Source of the DNA: Halogranum amylolyticum
GTDB lineage: Archaea > Halobacteriota > Halobacteria > Halobacteriales > Haloferacaceae
Length of the DNA stretch: 64,000 nucleotides
NCBI RefSeq assembly: GCF_900110465.1
Contig: NZ_FODV01000014.1
Coordinates: 45,760 to 109,759 of the forward strand
Direction: 5' to 3'
The notes under the pieces were generated by a model. That model did no database searches, was not told the origin of the DNA, and saw nothing but the letters and a program-made list of their open reading frames with translations. The translations under genes were made by a program, and so were the position numbers. The first letter of the stretch is position 1; the number at the start of each line of letters is the position of its first letter. Positions 36,208-45,626 of this stretch are shown here, in pieces.

Positions 36208-37377
36208 GTGAGGGCACAACACATGCCACAAGAGAGTTGCTCATCCAGTGCATCACGTCGTACGTTCCTCCGGACGACCGGGGCTGCAGCGATTACGACC
36301 ACCGCTCTGAGCGGGTGTCTAGGCGGCGGAGGTGGGAACGGAAGCAATGACTCAGGGGGAACAACCGGAAGCAGCGGGAACGAGCTTGCAGACCAGATAA
36401 CGTTCTACTCTACCGGTGGATCCTGGGCACGCAAGATGGACGAAGCGTTGCTCAAGCCATTCACCGAAGAGACCGGCGTCAAGGTGAACCTGCAGACCTA
36501 CGGGAACCCGAGTTCGATGCTCTCGAAGATCAAGGCAGGGCAGGCGAACGTGGACGCGATGCTCATGACGGATCCACCGTTGTATCAGGGAATTAAAGAC
36601 GAGATCTGGGCACCGCTACGAACCAAGAATATCCCGAATATCGACCGCATCACGACACTCAAACCCTCGAAAGTGCCGTACGACCCAGGAGACCGAATTC
36701 ACCACGTCCCGAATACCTACGGTGCGTACGGACTGGTCTACAACACCAACAAAGTGAGCTCAGAACCGAAAAGCTGGGGAGATCTCTACACAAGTGAGCT
36801 GCAGGGCAAACTCACGATGAGCCAGTTTACGTCGTCAGTGGTTGGCACCGCAGCACTAGACCTCGGCTACGACATCAATAAGTTCGCTAAGGACGATTCA
36901 AAAGTGAAGAAGGTCTGGGAACAGGTCAAAAAGCAAAACAAGTACATGTACCAGTGGTGGGATTCGGCGACTACTGCCCAGCAGATGTATACCAACAACT
37001 CTAGTGTGGCCGGAAACTTCTGGGTTGGACGTACTCGGGTTCTCAACAACGAGAACAACGTTCCAGTGAAGTATACGCTTCCGGAGAACGGTGCAGTCGG
37101 GTATGCAAGTGTCTGGGCGATCAACGCGAATATTGATGATCCCAAGCGCTACACGTGCGAGCGACTCCTGAACTACATCCTTGCAGACGACCCATCACGA
37201 CGCCTCGCCAAGATCATCAGCTACGCACAGGCAAATAAGATCACCAATCCACCAGAGTCCTACAAGTCAATCCCGGACCGACAACAGCCAGAGAAGGTGA
37301 AAGTGTGGGATCAGTCTATATTCCAAAAACATCAGCAAGACTGGTCACAGAAGTTCCAGCAGATCGTCCGTGGGTGA
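36208..37377 (+). CDS. Pot-type ABC transporter substrate-binding lipoprotein
   Basis: The protein has a twin-arginine lipoprotein signal (SRRTFLRTTGAAAITTTALS, then lipobox Cys), a glycine/serine linker, and a PotD/extracellular-solute-binding fold: ITFYSTGGSWARKMDEALLK, VHHVPNTYGAYGLVYNTN-like segment, and ARKL-type C-terminal region. The GTG at 36208 fits a leaderless start about 26 bases after the TATA box; ATG 36223 is the alternative. It should bind a polyamine, opine or other small amine and deliver it to the three proteins encoded next. Confidence 0.82.
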   Translation: MRAQHMPQESCSSSASRRTFLRTTGAAAITTTALSGCLGGGGGNGSNDSGGTTGSSGNELADQITFYSTGGSWARKMDEALLKPFTEETGVKVNLQTYGNPSSMLSKIKAGQANVDAMLMTDPPLYQGIKDEIWAPLRTKNIPNIDRITTLKPSKVPYDPGDRIHHVPNTYGAYGLVYNTNKVSSEPKSWGDLYTSELQGKLTMSQFTSSVVGTAALDLGYDINKFAKDDSKVKKVWEQVKKQNKYMYQWWDSATTAQQMYTNNSSVAGNFWVGRTRVLNNENNVPVKYTLPENGAVGYASVWAINANIDDPKRYTCERLLNYILADDPSRRLAKIISYAQANKITNPPESYKSIPDRQQPEKVKVWDQSIFQKHQQDWSQKFQQIVRG

Positions 37378-37448
37378 CTGAATGATGGTTTCCCCAAATG
37401 ATACTGTTGAAACGGCTTACTAACTGCCAGTAGATACCACGACACACA

Positions 37449-38543
37449 ATGACACAACCAGCAGTTCAAACAGACCGATTAGTCAAAGAGTTCGGTGACC
37501 TCCGCGCAGTCGACGAATTAGCATTCGAAATCGAGAATGGTGAGTTCTTTTCACTGCTTGGACCGAGTGGCTGTGGGAAGTCCACAACGCTCCGGATGCT
37601 TGCCGGCTTCGAACAACCGACCGAAGGTGACGTCTACGTTGACAACGAACGGATCACCGATGTACCACCGTACAACCGAGACGTCGGAATGGTCTTCCAA
37701 AGCTATGCGCTGTTTCCGCACAAGACAGTCGGTCAAAATGTCGGATTCGGGCTCAAGATGGACGGTGTTGATCCCGAGGAACGCAGCACGCGAGTTGCAG
37801 AAACGCTTGAATTGGTTGGTCTGCCCGGATTCGAAGACCGCTCACCGACGGAGCTATCTGGTGGCCAACAACAACGCGTGGCCCTCGCCCGTGCGCTTGT
37901 CATCGAACCATCGGTCCTCTTGCTTGACGAACCCTTGTCGAACCTCGACCTGAAACTGCGCAAAGAGATGCAGTTCGAGCTCAAGCGTATCCAATCGGAA
38001 CTAGACATTACAACAGTCTACGTAACCCACGACCAGGAAGAGGCGCTGTCGATGAGTGATAAAATTCTGGTGATGAACAACGGCAAACCAGAACAAATCG
38101 GAACCCCTCGTGAAGTGTACAACGAACCAGCCAATGAGTTCGTCGCCGCTTTCATGGGTGAGTCGAACATCCTCGATGCTCGCGTCGTCAACGTCCACAG
38201 TGAAACGCTTGATATCGAACTCAACGGGTCAACTCAACAGTCGCTGTCCGTACCCCGTTCCGCACTGACAGACACCATCGACAGTACGACTGAGAACGTC
38301 TCGCTGTCCCTGCGGGCAGAGGACCTCGAACTTGTCAACGGATCTGTCACAGAGGACGAGACACTCGAAGGCGAAGTTAAGACAAAGACGTTTCAAGGTA
38401 AGGCGACGACCTTTCTCGTAGATATTGACGGTGAAGAAGTGCTTGTAGAAGCACCTGGTCGTCGTTCACAGAACCGCTTTCAGACCGGTGACCGCGTGCA
38501 GGTGAAGTGGGACCAACAGAACTGTACGGTTCTGGCGAGGTGA
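37449..38543 (+). CDS. Pot-type ABC transporter ATP-binding protein
   Basis: The 364-residue protein has Walker A GPSGCGKST, Q-loop MVFQSYALFPHKTV, signature LSGGQQQR, Walker B VLLLDEPLSNLD and switch VTHDQEEALSMSD. The C-terminal 130 residues form a TOBE domain (FVAAFMGESNILDARVVN; LSLRAEDLELV). This is the PotA/FbpC architecture. The gene begins 71 bases after the binding-protein gene and five bases separate its stop from the first permease. Confidence 0.88.
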   Translation: MTQPAVQTDRLVKEFGDLRAVDELAFEIENGEFFSLLGPSGCGKSTTLRMLAGFEQPTEGDVYVDNERITDVPPYNRDVGMVFQSYALFPHKTVGQNVGFGLKMDGVDPEERSTRVAETLELVGLPGFEDRSPTELSGGQQQRVALARALVIEPSVLLLDEPLSNLDLKLRKEMQFELKRIQSELDITTVYVTHDQEEALSMSDKILVMNNGKPEQIGTPREVYNEPANEFVAAFMGESNILDARVVNVHSETLDIELNGSTQQSLSVPRSALTDTIDSTTENVSLSLRAEDLELVNGSVTEDETLEGEVKTKTFQGKATTFLVDIDGEEVLVEAPGRRSQNRFQTGDRVQVKWDQQNCTVLAR

Positions 38544-38548
38544 TCACG

Positions 38549-39493
38549 ATGAGTTACGCATCTAGGCTCCGGAGTCTCCTTCCGGCCCATGTCTCGAAGC
38601 AACTCCATCGCTTTAGTTCGCTTTCACAGCGATACAAGAACGTCGTTCCAGCGCTCCAGTTGACGACTGGTCTGGCAGTGCTGGCACTGTTTCTGTCGTC
38701 GCTCGCGATCATCGTCTTTTATAGCTTCTTGATGCAGGCACCACCTCAGACTGGGGCCGAGTTCACGATACAAAACTACGTGGAGTTTTTGAGTAACGAC
38801 CTTTATCGGCTCGTTCTGTGGCAGTCACTCGTTATCGCAGTCGAGTCGACGGTCGCAGCACTACTGGTCGCGTATCCAGTCGCATATTATCTTGCGTTCA
38901 CTGAGAGCGAACACAAGAACCTCATGCTCCTGTTAGTGATCCTTCCGTTCTGGATCAACCTCGTCATCCGAACGTACGCCTGGCGACTTATTCTCGGGAA
39001 CCAGGGGATCGTTAACTATCTCCTCGTAGATATCTTTGCTATCTACAACCAGCCACAGAACCTCCTGTTCTCACAGGGATCGATAGTCCTCGGTCTCTTG
39101 CACATCTTCCTTCCGTACATGGTACTGCCGATGTACGTCTCGCTCGACAATATCGACCGCGAGCATATTGAGGCCGCAAAGAACCTCGGCGCCAACGACG
39201 TACAGGCGTTCTATGAGGTAACATTACCACAGAGTCTGCCAGGTGCAGCAGCCGGCATCGTGCTCTCGTTCGTCCTCGCATTCGGGGCGTTCGTCGTGCC
39301 GCTTCTCCTCGGTGGCACAGAGAACCTCATGATCGCGAATCTCATCGGGCAGGCGTTCATCGAACAGTTCGACTGGAGTCTCGGGAGCGCCATGGCGATC
39401 TGCGTGACCGTGTTCGTCCTCGCGTTCGTCTATGTGTTTAACTCCATCGTCGGACTCGAAGAACTATACAGTGCAGGTGGTGATGCAGAATGA
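38549..39493 (+). CDS. Pot-type ABC transporter permease (PotB-like)
   Basis: The ATG at 38549 gives 314 residues with six membrane helices. The EAA loop is IEAAKNLGANDVQAFYEVTL followed by PQSLPGAAAGI, and the pore region shows PFWINLVIRTYAWRLIL, a strong PotB signature. An alternative start inside potA (38507) is rejected. It pairs with the second permease, whose ATG overlaps its stop by four bases. Confidence 0.87.
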   Translation: MSYASRLRSLLPAHVSKQLHRFSSLSQRYKNVVPALQLTTGLAVLALFLSSLAIIVFYSFLMQAPPQTGAEFTIQNYVEFLSNDLYRLVLWQSLVIAVESTVAALLVAYPVAYYLAFTESEHKNLMLLLVILPFWINLVIRTYAWRLILGNQGIVNYLLVDIFAIYNQPQNLLFSQGSIVLGLLHIFLPYMVLPMYVSLDNIDREHIEAAKNLGANDVQAFYEVTLPQSLPGAAAGIVLSFVLAFGAFVVPLLLGGTENLMIANLIGQAFIEQFDWSLGSAMAICVTVFVLAFVYVFNSIVGLEELYSAGGDAE

Positions 39494-40332
39494 ATACCGT
39501 TCATCGTGTCCTCGAACGTGTCGAAGTAGCGAATACGACCAGAAAGCGAGTCCTCGCAGGATTCACTGGGCTCGTCTATCTGTTCCTGTACGCACCGATC
39601 GCCATCGTCATCTTGTTGTCGTTCACCGAAAGTCGGGTCCCAACGTTCCCGATGGATGGCTTTACGTTTAAGTGGTACGCTCAACTGCTTCCGCCAGGAG
39701 CCGACCAGCAGATACTCGGAGCATTGCTCCAGAGCGTGCAGATTGCCGTGATCTCCGCTCTTGGTGCCGGTCTCTTCGGCACAATCACTGCATTGGGGAT
39801 GGTCCGGAGTGACTTCAAGAGTCGGTGGCTTAGTTCACAGCTGCTGAATACGCTGTTTTTGGCACCGATTGTTGTCCCCTGGGTCGTTACAGGCATTGCA
39901 ATGCTAACGCTCTACAACATTATCGGCATTCAGGGGAGTTTCCTCTCGGTTGTCATCGGTCACATTATTATTACGATGCCGTTTGTCATTATGGTCGTCT
40001 CCTCACGGCTCTACGGCTTCGACCGCGAGCTCGAAGAGGCGGCGAAGAATCTCGGAGCGTCTGAACTACGGACGTTTTACGAAGTGACGTTGCCACTCAT
40101 TGCCCCCGGAATCATCGCTGGAATGCTATTTGCGTTCACCATCTCCTTCGACAATTTCACGCAAACATTTTTCTGGGTTGGAACGGGGACTGAAACACTG
40201 CCCATCGTGATCTATTCGAAAATCCGGACTGGACTTGATCCGACGATTAATGCCATTGGGACACTGATCGTACTGTTCTCCCTTTCGATCGCTGTTGCGG
40301 CAGAAAAACTCTCCGCACGGCTGGTTGAATAG
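39490..40332 (+). CDS. Pot-type ABC transporter permease (PotC-like)
   Basis: The 280-residue protein has six membrane helices and the EAA loop LEEAAKNLGASELRTFYEVT. IVVPWVVTGIAMLTLYNI and IISFDNFTQTFFWVGTG-like sequence near the end are PotC features. Overlap with the first permease (ATGA) shows coupling. It is the last gene of the island; about 525 bases of non-coding sequence follow. Confidence 0.87.
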   Translation: MNTVHRVLERVEVANTTRKRVLAGFTGLVYLFLYAPIAIVILLSFTESRVPTFPMDGFTFKWYAQLLPPGADQQILGALLQSVQIAVISALGAGLFGTITALGMVRSDFKSRWLSSQLLNTLFLAPIVVPWVVTGIAMLTLYNIIGIQGSFLSVVIGHIIITMPFVIMVVSSRLYGFDRELEEAAKNLGASELRTFYEVTLPLIAPGIIAGMLFAFTISFDNFTQTFFWVGTGTETLPIVIYSKIRTGLDPTINAIGTLIVLFSLSIAVAAEKLSARLVE

Positions 40333-40857
40333 CACCCGATATCCCTCCAAAATTTCTTTAAACACTTATGTCTATACTGTTCGAGGTGATCTATCACTCG
40401 AGTTTCGAACTCCTTTCAGGCTTGAGAACTCGTGGTTGATTACATTACACTCTCTGTGCCCCTAAGAAGTCTGTTGACGTCCTCTCATTATCTGAGTATA
40501 CGTCATATCGCTCGTCGAAACCGTTTTGTAACCCTTGAACACAGTATCCAGTTGATCTAAACCACAAACCGTAGTTCGGAGTGTCCTGCGCCGCTAGCTT
40601 CACGACTGAAAGGGACTCGTTGCTCCCTGCTTAGTAACGACGTGACTTGTCGGGTCCAATAGTAATCTGAAAACAGGATATTGAGGCGAGTAACAATTTT
40701 AGCAGCTGAGAAGGACATCGTTGCTGACGTCTACGCCGATCTCGCTCAGAGAGAGTGGAACGTTAAGACGACAGACTATAGTTTTAGTATTGTATCGAAG
40801 TAGTTGTACAAACTATGGTACAGACCGATGCGCTTGAGCGATTACCACGGGGCACAA
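40333..40857. other. Intergenic region after the transporter operon
   Basis: No gene is supported. A short plus-strand tail DIVADVYADLAQREWNVKTT ending at 40803 looks like a gene 3' end, with no start. The rest is noncoding. Confidence 0.4.
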
Positions 40858-41215
40858 GCGCCCTGAGTCAGAGGGAGTTCACTGTCGGAATGGTGCGAAC
40901 ACACCATCTTCCCCCGGTTCTCAGTCATCATGGACTGGACGTCGGCCAGCACCGGACACGTTGACCGACTGTGGAGAACTCCATTTGCTCCAGAAGAGCG
41001 AATCAGGTAGTCGAAGGACACGAAGACGTAGTCAAGCGTTTCGAGGGCGATTAGAGCCCAAGACTGACGCTCAGCGCGTAGAACTCTCTATCGGGTCCTT
41101 GACGATTTATAGGAAAAGTTGTTTGCGTCGGTCAGCGTCTGGTACGGCCATCGAACACCTAAGTCTACCGTGCGACGATTCACGCCCGCCGTAAACGGCT
41201 GGATTTCTCTTGCCT
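40858..41215. mobile_element. Second IS200/IS605-type remnant
   Basis: The block ends with the hairpin GCCCGCCGTAAACGGCTGG (about 41184-41202), nearly the same as the 14017 hairpin, preceded by a TCTACCGTGCGACGATTCAC stretch typical of TnpB right ends. It starts with a GCCCTGAGTCAGAGGG stretch shared loosely with 14387. Stops interrupt all frames, so no TnpB is made. The next 460 bases (41216-41675) hold only an unsupported minus frame. Confidence 0.4.
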
Positions 41216-41675
41216 CAAGAAGATAGGAACCCCGGAAAATGGATTGAACAGTGTCCTCTTTACATATATGATGGCCTGGTATCTGGGTCCCCGGTATAGC
41301 CGATCCAACTACCTGCTGCCCTGCCGAATCTCGACTGCGCTCTCTATGTACAGACTCGACGTCGACATCCTCAATAGAAGCCGGTAGACGCGCCAGCTCC
41401 TGGTGTACTGCGCACCATTGCGACCATGATAACCCGAGAGTGGCAGTTCGGATAGAGTACAATCACCGCTTCGAGTGTATCCGGGCCGCCGTCAGACTTC
41501 GTGAATGGCAGCTAGCGGAAGCACTGTTCGACAGAAGTGCGGAAATAGCCTTCCACCATCTAGTACTTATATCTTGCTTCCCCCACATTCTCTCTCGCTT
41601 ATTTCTCCCCATATGCGTATTCGTTGGCGTTTGAGGATTGAGGATAATCTTTATTAATATCCTCTCTCTACTTAC

Positions 41676-41695
41676 GGTGGCAATTAATTACCACC
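41676..41695. promoter_or_regulatory. 20-bp palindromic operator upstream of the ThDP decarboxylase
   Basis: GGTGGCAATTAATTACCACC is a near-perfect palindrome 17 bases after a TATA box (TTTATTAATAT, about 41650-41660), so it covers the predicted start site. It shares 12 invariant positions with sites at 46974 and 47287. The leader to the decarboxylase ATG is about 270 bases; a 90-codon frame from 41705 lies in it but has no recognisable domain. Confidence 0.6.
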
Positions 41696-41963
41696 CTGCA
41701 TACAATGGCGCTCAAAACAACCACACAAATCGTGACCTTCCCCAGATGGGACGGAAAAGCAAGTCCCGTTCGAACACACTTGTACAGGCCCGACCAGAGC
41801 TGCAAGTCTATCCGCCGAAATACCCTCTTCGATGGTGGCGGCTACTACAACGGGGTGAATCGTACGACACGGGGTTGGAATTCCTCAGATATGGATGCCA
41901 CTTTCTTGAGGGTAATTGGTCGCCGTCACGCACAGAGAGATACCCAAGCGACATTCAGGACAT

Positions 41964-43637
41964 ATGGCAGAGAATAGTACTACCGGCGCGGATCTGTTTG
42001 TCGACGCACTCGTCGAGTACGGCGTTCGTTACGTCTTCGGCAACCCTGGAACTACAGAGCTTCCGATCCTCCGGTCGATCGGCAATTCGGATCTCGAGTA
42101 TCTTCTCGGAGTCCACGAGGATATCGCGGTAGGAATGGCCGCCGGCTACGCCAGCATTCGCCGGTACCACGCCCATCACGACGAGGATATCCTCCCTCTT
42201 GGTGTGGTGAACCTCCACGTGGCGCCAGGATTAGCCCACGGGCTGTGTAACATTCAGAACGCCGACCGAAGCGGTGTCCCACTACTCGTGACTGCGGGCG
42301 AGCACGCTACACACGCAAAACACGAGGAACCGATTCTCTCCGGAGATCTCGTTCAGATGGTCGAAGAGTATACCAAGTGGAGCGCAGTCGTCGAAGATGT
42401 GACGGCGCTGCCGACAATGATCCGACGGGCAGTTCGAGTCGCTCTCACGCCACCGATGGGACCGGTGTTTCTGGGCTTGCCAATGGACGTAATGATGGCT
42501 GAAACTGACGCAGATCCAGAGCGATTGGGACCGATTCCGACGCTCGGAAGCGGTGATCCGACAGCAATCGAGGCATCCGTGAGAGCCCTCGAAACCGCTG
42601 ACGATCCAGTCATCGTCGTTGGGGATCACGTCGCCCGCTCAGGATTCCGCGCCGTTGAGGCCGCAGTCGAACTAGCGGAGGAAACGGGGGCGGCCGTCTA
42701 CGGGGAGATGGAAACCGCAGAGATCAATTTCCCGACTGATCACAATCAGTGGGTCACTTTTCTCCAACCGGACCCCGAGATGGCGCGAATCGCGCTTGAC
42801 ACCGATTTGCTGGTGTTTGTGGGCTGTTCCGCGAACGTTCCAGTAATCCCTTCGGAAACGACGTACATCTCGGATGAAGCTTCATGTATCCACATCAGTA
42901 GCGACGCTTGGGAGGTCGGAAAAAACAACCCCGCGGACACGGCAGTTATCGGTGATCCGGAGGAAGCAATGGCGGCGATTGCGGCCGCTGTAGATATCCC
43001 AGAGGCAGAACGCCGACGCCGCCAGAGCGGGATTCCGAAACGACACAAGGAGATGGAACCGTTCTGTTCTGACTCAGATCCCGATGCGGGTATCTCCAAG
43101 GGTCAACTCTCGTCCACACTCGCTGCGGTCGCGCCCAACGCCATACTAACCAACGAGGGCAATACAAGCAAGTACCCACTGCTCAACAATTGGGATCTCG
43201 GCCCGGAACAACTGAGTGCGAACAAGAATGGCGGACTAGGCTACACCTTACCCGCGACGATCGGAGCAGCCGTAGCGGCACGAGAGTACGGCGATGAGCG
43301 CCCGATTATCGGCGTTGTCGGTGACGGGTCCTATCTCTACTACCCGCAGGCTCTCTACAGCGCCGCCCGGTACGATCTTGATCTTACCGTTGTCGTCCCG
43401 GACAACCGTAACTACCGCATCCTGAAAGACGGAATGCTCTCGATCTACGGCGGAGATGACGCTGATCATGACTATCTGGGGATGGATTTCGATCCAGGTG
43501 TTGACATCGTCGCGAACGCGAAAAGTCACGGCGTACACGCCGAGTTTGTCGAGAGTGCTGACACTCTTGAGGCCGCACTTCGGGAGGCCGTTGAACTCGA
43601 CGGCTCTGCCGTCGTTGATGTCGCCATCAAGGACTAA
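41964..43637 (+). CDS. ThDP-dependent decarboxylase (benzoylformate decarboxylase / 2-keto acid decarboxylase family)
   Basis: The ATG at 41964 gives 557 residues. The ThDP enzyme layout is clear: N-terminal FGNPGTTELPIL with the cofactor-activating glutamate, LLVTAGEHATHAKHEEP in the PYR domain, and C-terminal GVVGDGSYLYYPQALYSAAR ending in VVPDNRNY, the GDG-x25-N diphosphate/Mg motif. It resembles benzoylformate decarboxylase more than acetolactate synthase. Because it shares an operator with ureohydrolase and aminotransferase genes, a 2-ketoarginine decarboxylase (AruI-type) role is possible but unproved. Confidence 0.75.
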   Translation: MAENSTTGADLFVDALVEYGVRYVFGNPGTTELPILRSIGNSDLEYLLGVHEDIAVGMAAGYASIRRYHAHHDEDILPLGVVNLHVAPGLAHGLCNIQNADRSGVPLLVTAGEHATHAKHEEPILSGDLVQMVEEYTKWSAVVEDVTALPTMIRRAVRVALTPPMGPVFLGLPMDVMMAETDADPERLGPIPTLGSGDPTAIEASVRALETADDPVIVVGDHVARSGFRAVEAAVELAEETGAAVYGEMETAEINFPTDHNQWVTFLQPDPEMARIALDTDLLVFVGCSANVPVIPSETTYISDEASCIHISSDAWEVGKNNPADTAVIGDPEEAMAAIAAAVDIPEAERRRRQSGIPKRHKEMEPFCSDSDPDAGISKGQLSSTLAAVAPNAILTNEGNTSKYPLLNNWDLGPEQLSANKNGGLGYTLPATIGAAVAAREYGDERPIIGVVGDGSYLYYPQALYSAARYDLDLTVVVPDNRNYRILKDGMLSIYGGDDADHDYLGMDFDPGVDIVANAKSHGVHAEFVESADTLEAALREAVELDGSAVVDVAIKD

Positions 43638-43689
43638 CTACCCTTCTCCCTCCCGGAAAACGGGTGTGCAACTAGTCCGATAGGAGAGA

Positions 43690-44223
43690 GATGCTCATTC
43701 TGGACGACTACGACAGTGATTTACACCGGCGACGGCGAGACGCTGTCTCCACTCCGTGAAGTCGGTGACCCTGTCGCCGACGCTGTCAAGCTACGACCCT
43801 GCGTCGAGTTCCGGCCGATGTTCGACGGCCGGGTGACTATAGAGGCGCGAAACTACTGGAAGTCCTATCTCCTTCCGAACCTGTCCGATAGGACCATCGA
43901 CGGTCTCTGTGAACACGCCGCCAGATGACGTCGACGAAGTCGGCCATCGGCAGACTCTCTAGCGATCTGGAACCCGCGTCTGACACCGCGCCTATTCACA
44001 CCGGAACGCGGTGTGAGTGCTAAACGTCCAGTCCCGGTGGCACGACCCCGAAGTCGACGAGCATCACATAGAGTGGACCAGAGCGTCGTTCGACGCAATG
44101 AGCCCGTTCTCGACGGACGGAGTTTATGTCGATTTTATCGACAGTGACGAGGGGTCCAGCCGTGTCAGAGCCGCATACAGCGAGGAGATACACAATCGCT
44201 TGACCGGGGTCAAAGCGGAGTGA
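43690..44223 (+). pseudogene. FAD-linked oxidase with BBE domain, C-terminal remnant
   Basis: One frame reads GDGETLSPLREVGDPVADAV, then YVEF-like CVEFRPMFDGR, RNYWKSYLLPNLSDRTIDGL and CEHAAR before breaking. After about 90 unreadable bases a second frame gives LNVQSRWHDPEVDEHHIEWT, DGVYVDFIDSDEG and VRAAYSEEIHNRLTGVKAE. Together these are the end of berberine-bridge-type FAD oxidases (YWKS...LSD...W...GVYVNF...AYG). The FAD-binding N-terminal half is missing. Confidence 0.6.
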
Positions 44224-44603
44224 GGCCTCGAGAACGTCTTCCACCTGAATGGAGTATCGAACGCTGACGGGTCCGGACTGCAACTGAGTTACGTCGGGGT
44301 CGCCATTCAGACAGAAGCCCGGTCAAAGGGTTGCGAGTCCGGGGGTATGGGTGGACTTCGATCGAGTGTGTTTCGTGAGCTTTCGATTTGGTAACCCAGA
44401 GTGTCAAGTCGAATGTGGAACATGCGTCGGGATATGGGTCATCCCCGAGACGGTCCTTGGTCGCGTTACAGTCCCGACGCGGACCGGCGAACCGCTCTGA
44501 CCTTCGCAACCCAATGTGGTTGGGGGGAAGGAATCGGAGGTGCTCTGCCCACGAGCCCGAGAACCAGTCCACCTCGACTCTTCCCGACACCTAGTCAGTG
44601 CGG

Positions 44604-45626
44604 CTACTCGGCGAACAGCCGTTCGAGCAGCGTGACCAATAGGTATGCCCCCATCCGACCGGTGTTGCCCGTGGGATCGTGCGTCGGTGCGACCTCCATC
44701 AGGTCCGCGGCGACGACGTCCTCCGAGGTACCGAGCTCCTCCATCACGGTGAGGGCCTGATGCGCCGAGAGGCCGCCCGGTTCGGGCGTCCCGGTACCGG
44801 GTGCGATGCTCGGGTCGAGGGCGTCGATGTCGAAGGTAACGTACACGCCGTCGGTATCGGCCGCGGCGGCGTCGATGGCGTCGCGGACGGCCGACCGGAT
44901 TCCCTGTTCCTCAACGTTGACCATCGTCCGGAGGGTGATCCCAGCCTCGTCCGCGAACTCGAAGAAATCCGGAGCTTCGTAGCCCCGGATACCCACCTGG
45001 CCGACATGGTCGTAATCGGTGTATTTCGAGGCCGTGATGTGGTGGGTCGACGAGCCGTGGAAGTGTTCGCCGAAGACCGCGGATTCCTCGCTAGTATCGG
45101 TGTGGGCGTCGATCTGCACCAGCCCGAGGGAGTCGTAGTCGCCGCCCTCTGCGACCCCACAGAATGCGGGGTAGGTGCAGTAGTGGTCGCCGCCGAGAAG
45201 GACTGGCATCGTTCCCTGGCTCGCGACCGTCGCGACGTGTGCGCGAATGCTCGCTGCAGTCTCCGCCCGGTCCATCGGGAACACAGGCACGTCGCCGCAG
45301 TCAGCGACAGAGAGGGCACTGTAGTCGACCTGTTTCTCGGTGCGCATGTTTGTCAGCCCACCCTTGTACCCCGAGAGGTAGGCGAGCCATGCGGACGCTT
45401 CCCGAATTGCCTCCGGGCCGTACCGTGCGCCAGGTCGGTTCGAGACGGCGCCGTCGTAGGGCACGCCAAGGACTGCCACGTCGCGGTCGGCGACGTCGGT
45501 CACGTCCCGAATGTCGGACTTGAGAAACGACTTCACGCCGGCGTAGGAGAGTTCGACGCTCGCTGCCGGCGTCTCCTCGCGGAAGCGGTCGACGGGCGTC
45601 CACCCGGACGAGGTGTCTCGGCTCAT
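44604..45626 (-). CDS. Ureohydrolase (agmatinase / guanidinobutyrase family)
   Basis: The 340-residue protein has the binuclear manganese motifs of the arginase fold: GGDHY, IDAHTDTS and FDIDALDPSIAPGTGTPEPGG. GTGTPEPGG is typical of agmatinases and guanidino-acid ureohydrolases rather than arginases. It should release urea from a guanidino substrate. It is translationally coupled (four-base overlap) to a 4-aminobutyrate-type aminotransferase, which makes 4-guanidinobutyrate to GABA an attractive reaction; agmatine is the alternative. Confidence 0.82.
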   Translation of the reverse strand: MSRDTSSGWTPVDRFREETPAASVELSYAGVKSFLKSDIRDVTDVADRDVAVLGVPYDGAVSNRPGARYGPEAIREASAWLAYLSGYKGGLTNMRTEKQVDYSALSVADCGDVPVFPMDRAETAASIRAHVATVASQGTMPVLLGGDHYCTYPAFCGVAEGGDYDSLGLVQIDAHTDTSEESAVFGEHFHGSSTHHITASKYTDYDHVGQVGIRGYEAPDFFEFADEAGITLRTMVNVEEQGIRSAVRDAIDAAAADTDGVYVTFDIDALDPSIAPGTGTPEPGGLSAHQALTVMEELGTSEDVVAADLMEVAPTHDPTGNTGRMGAYLLVTLLERLFAE

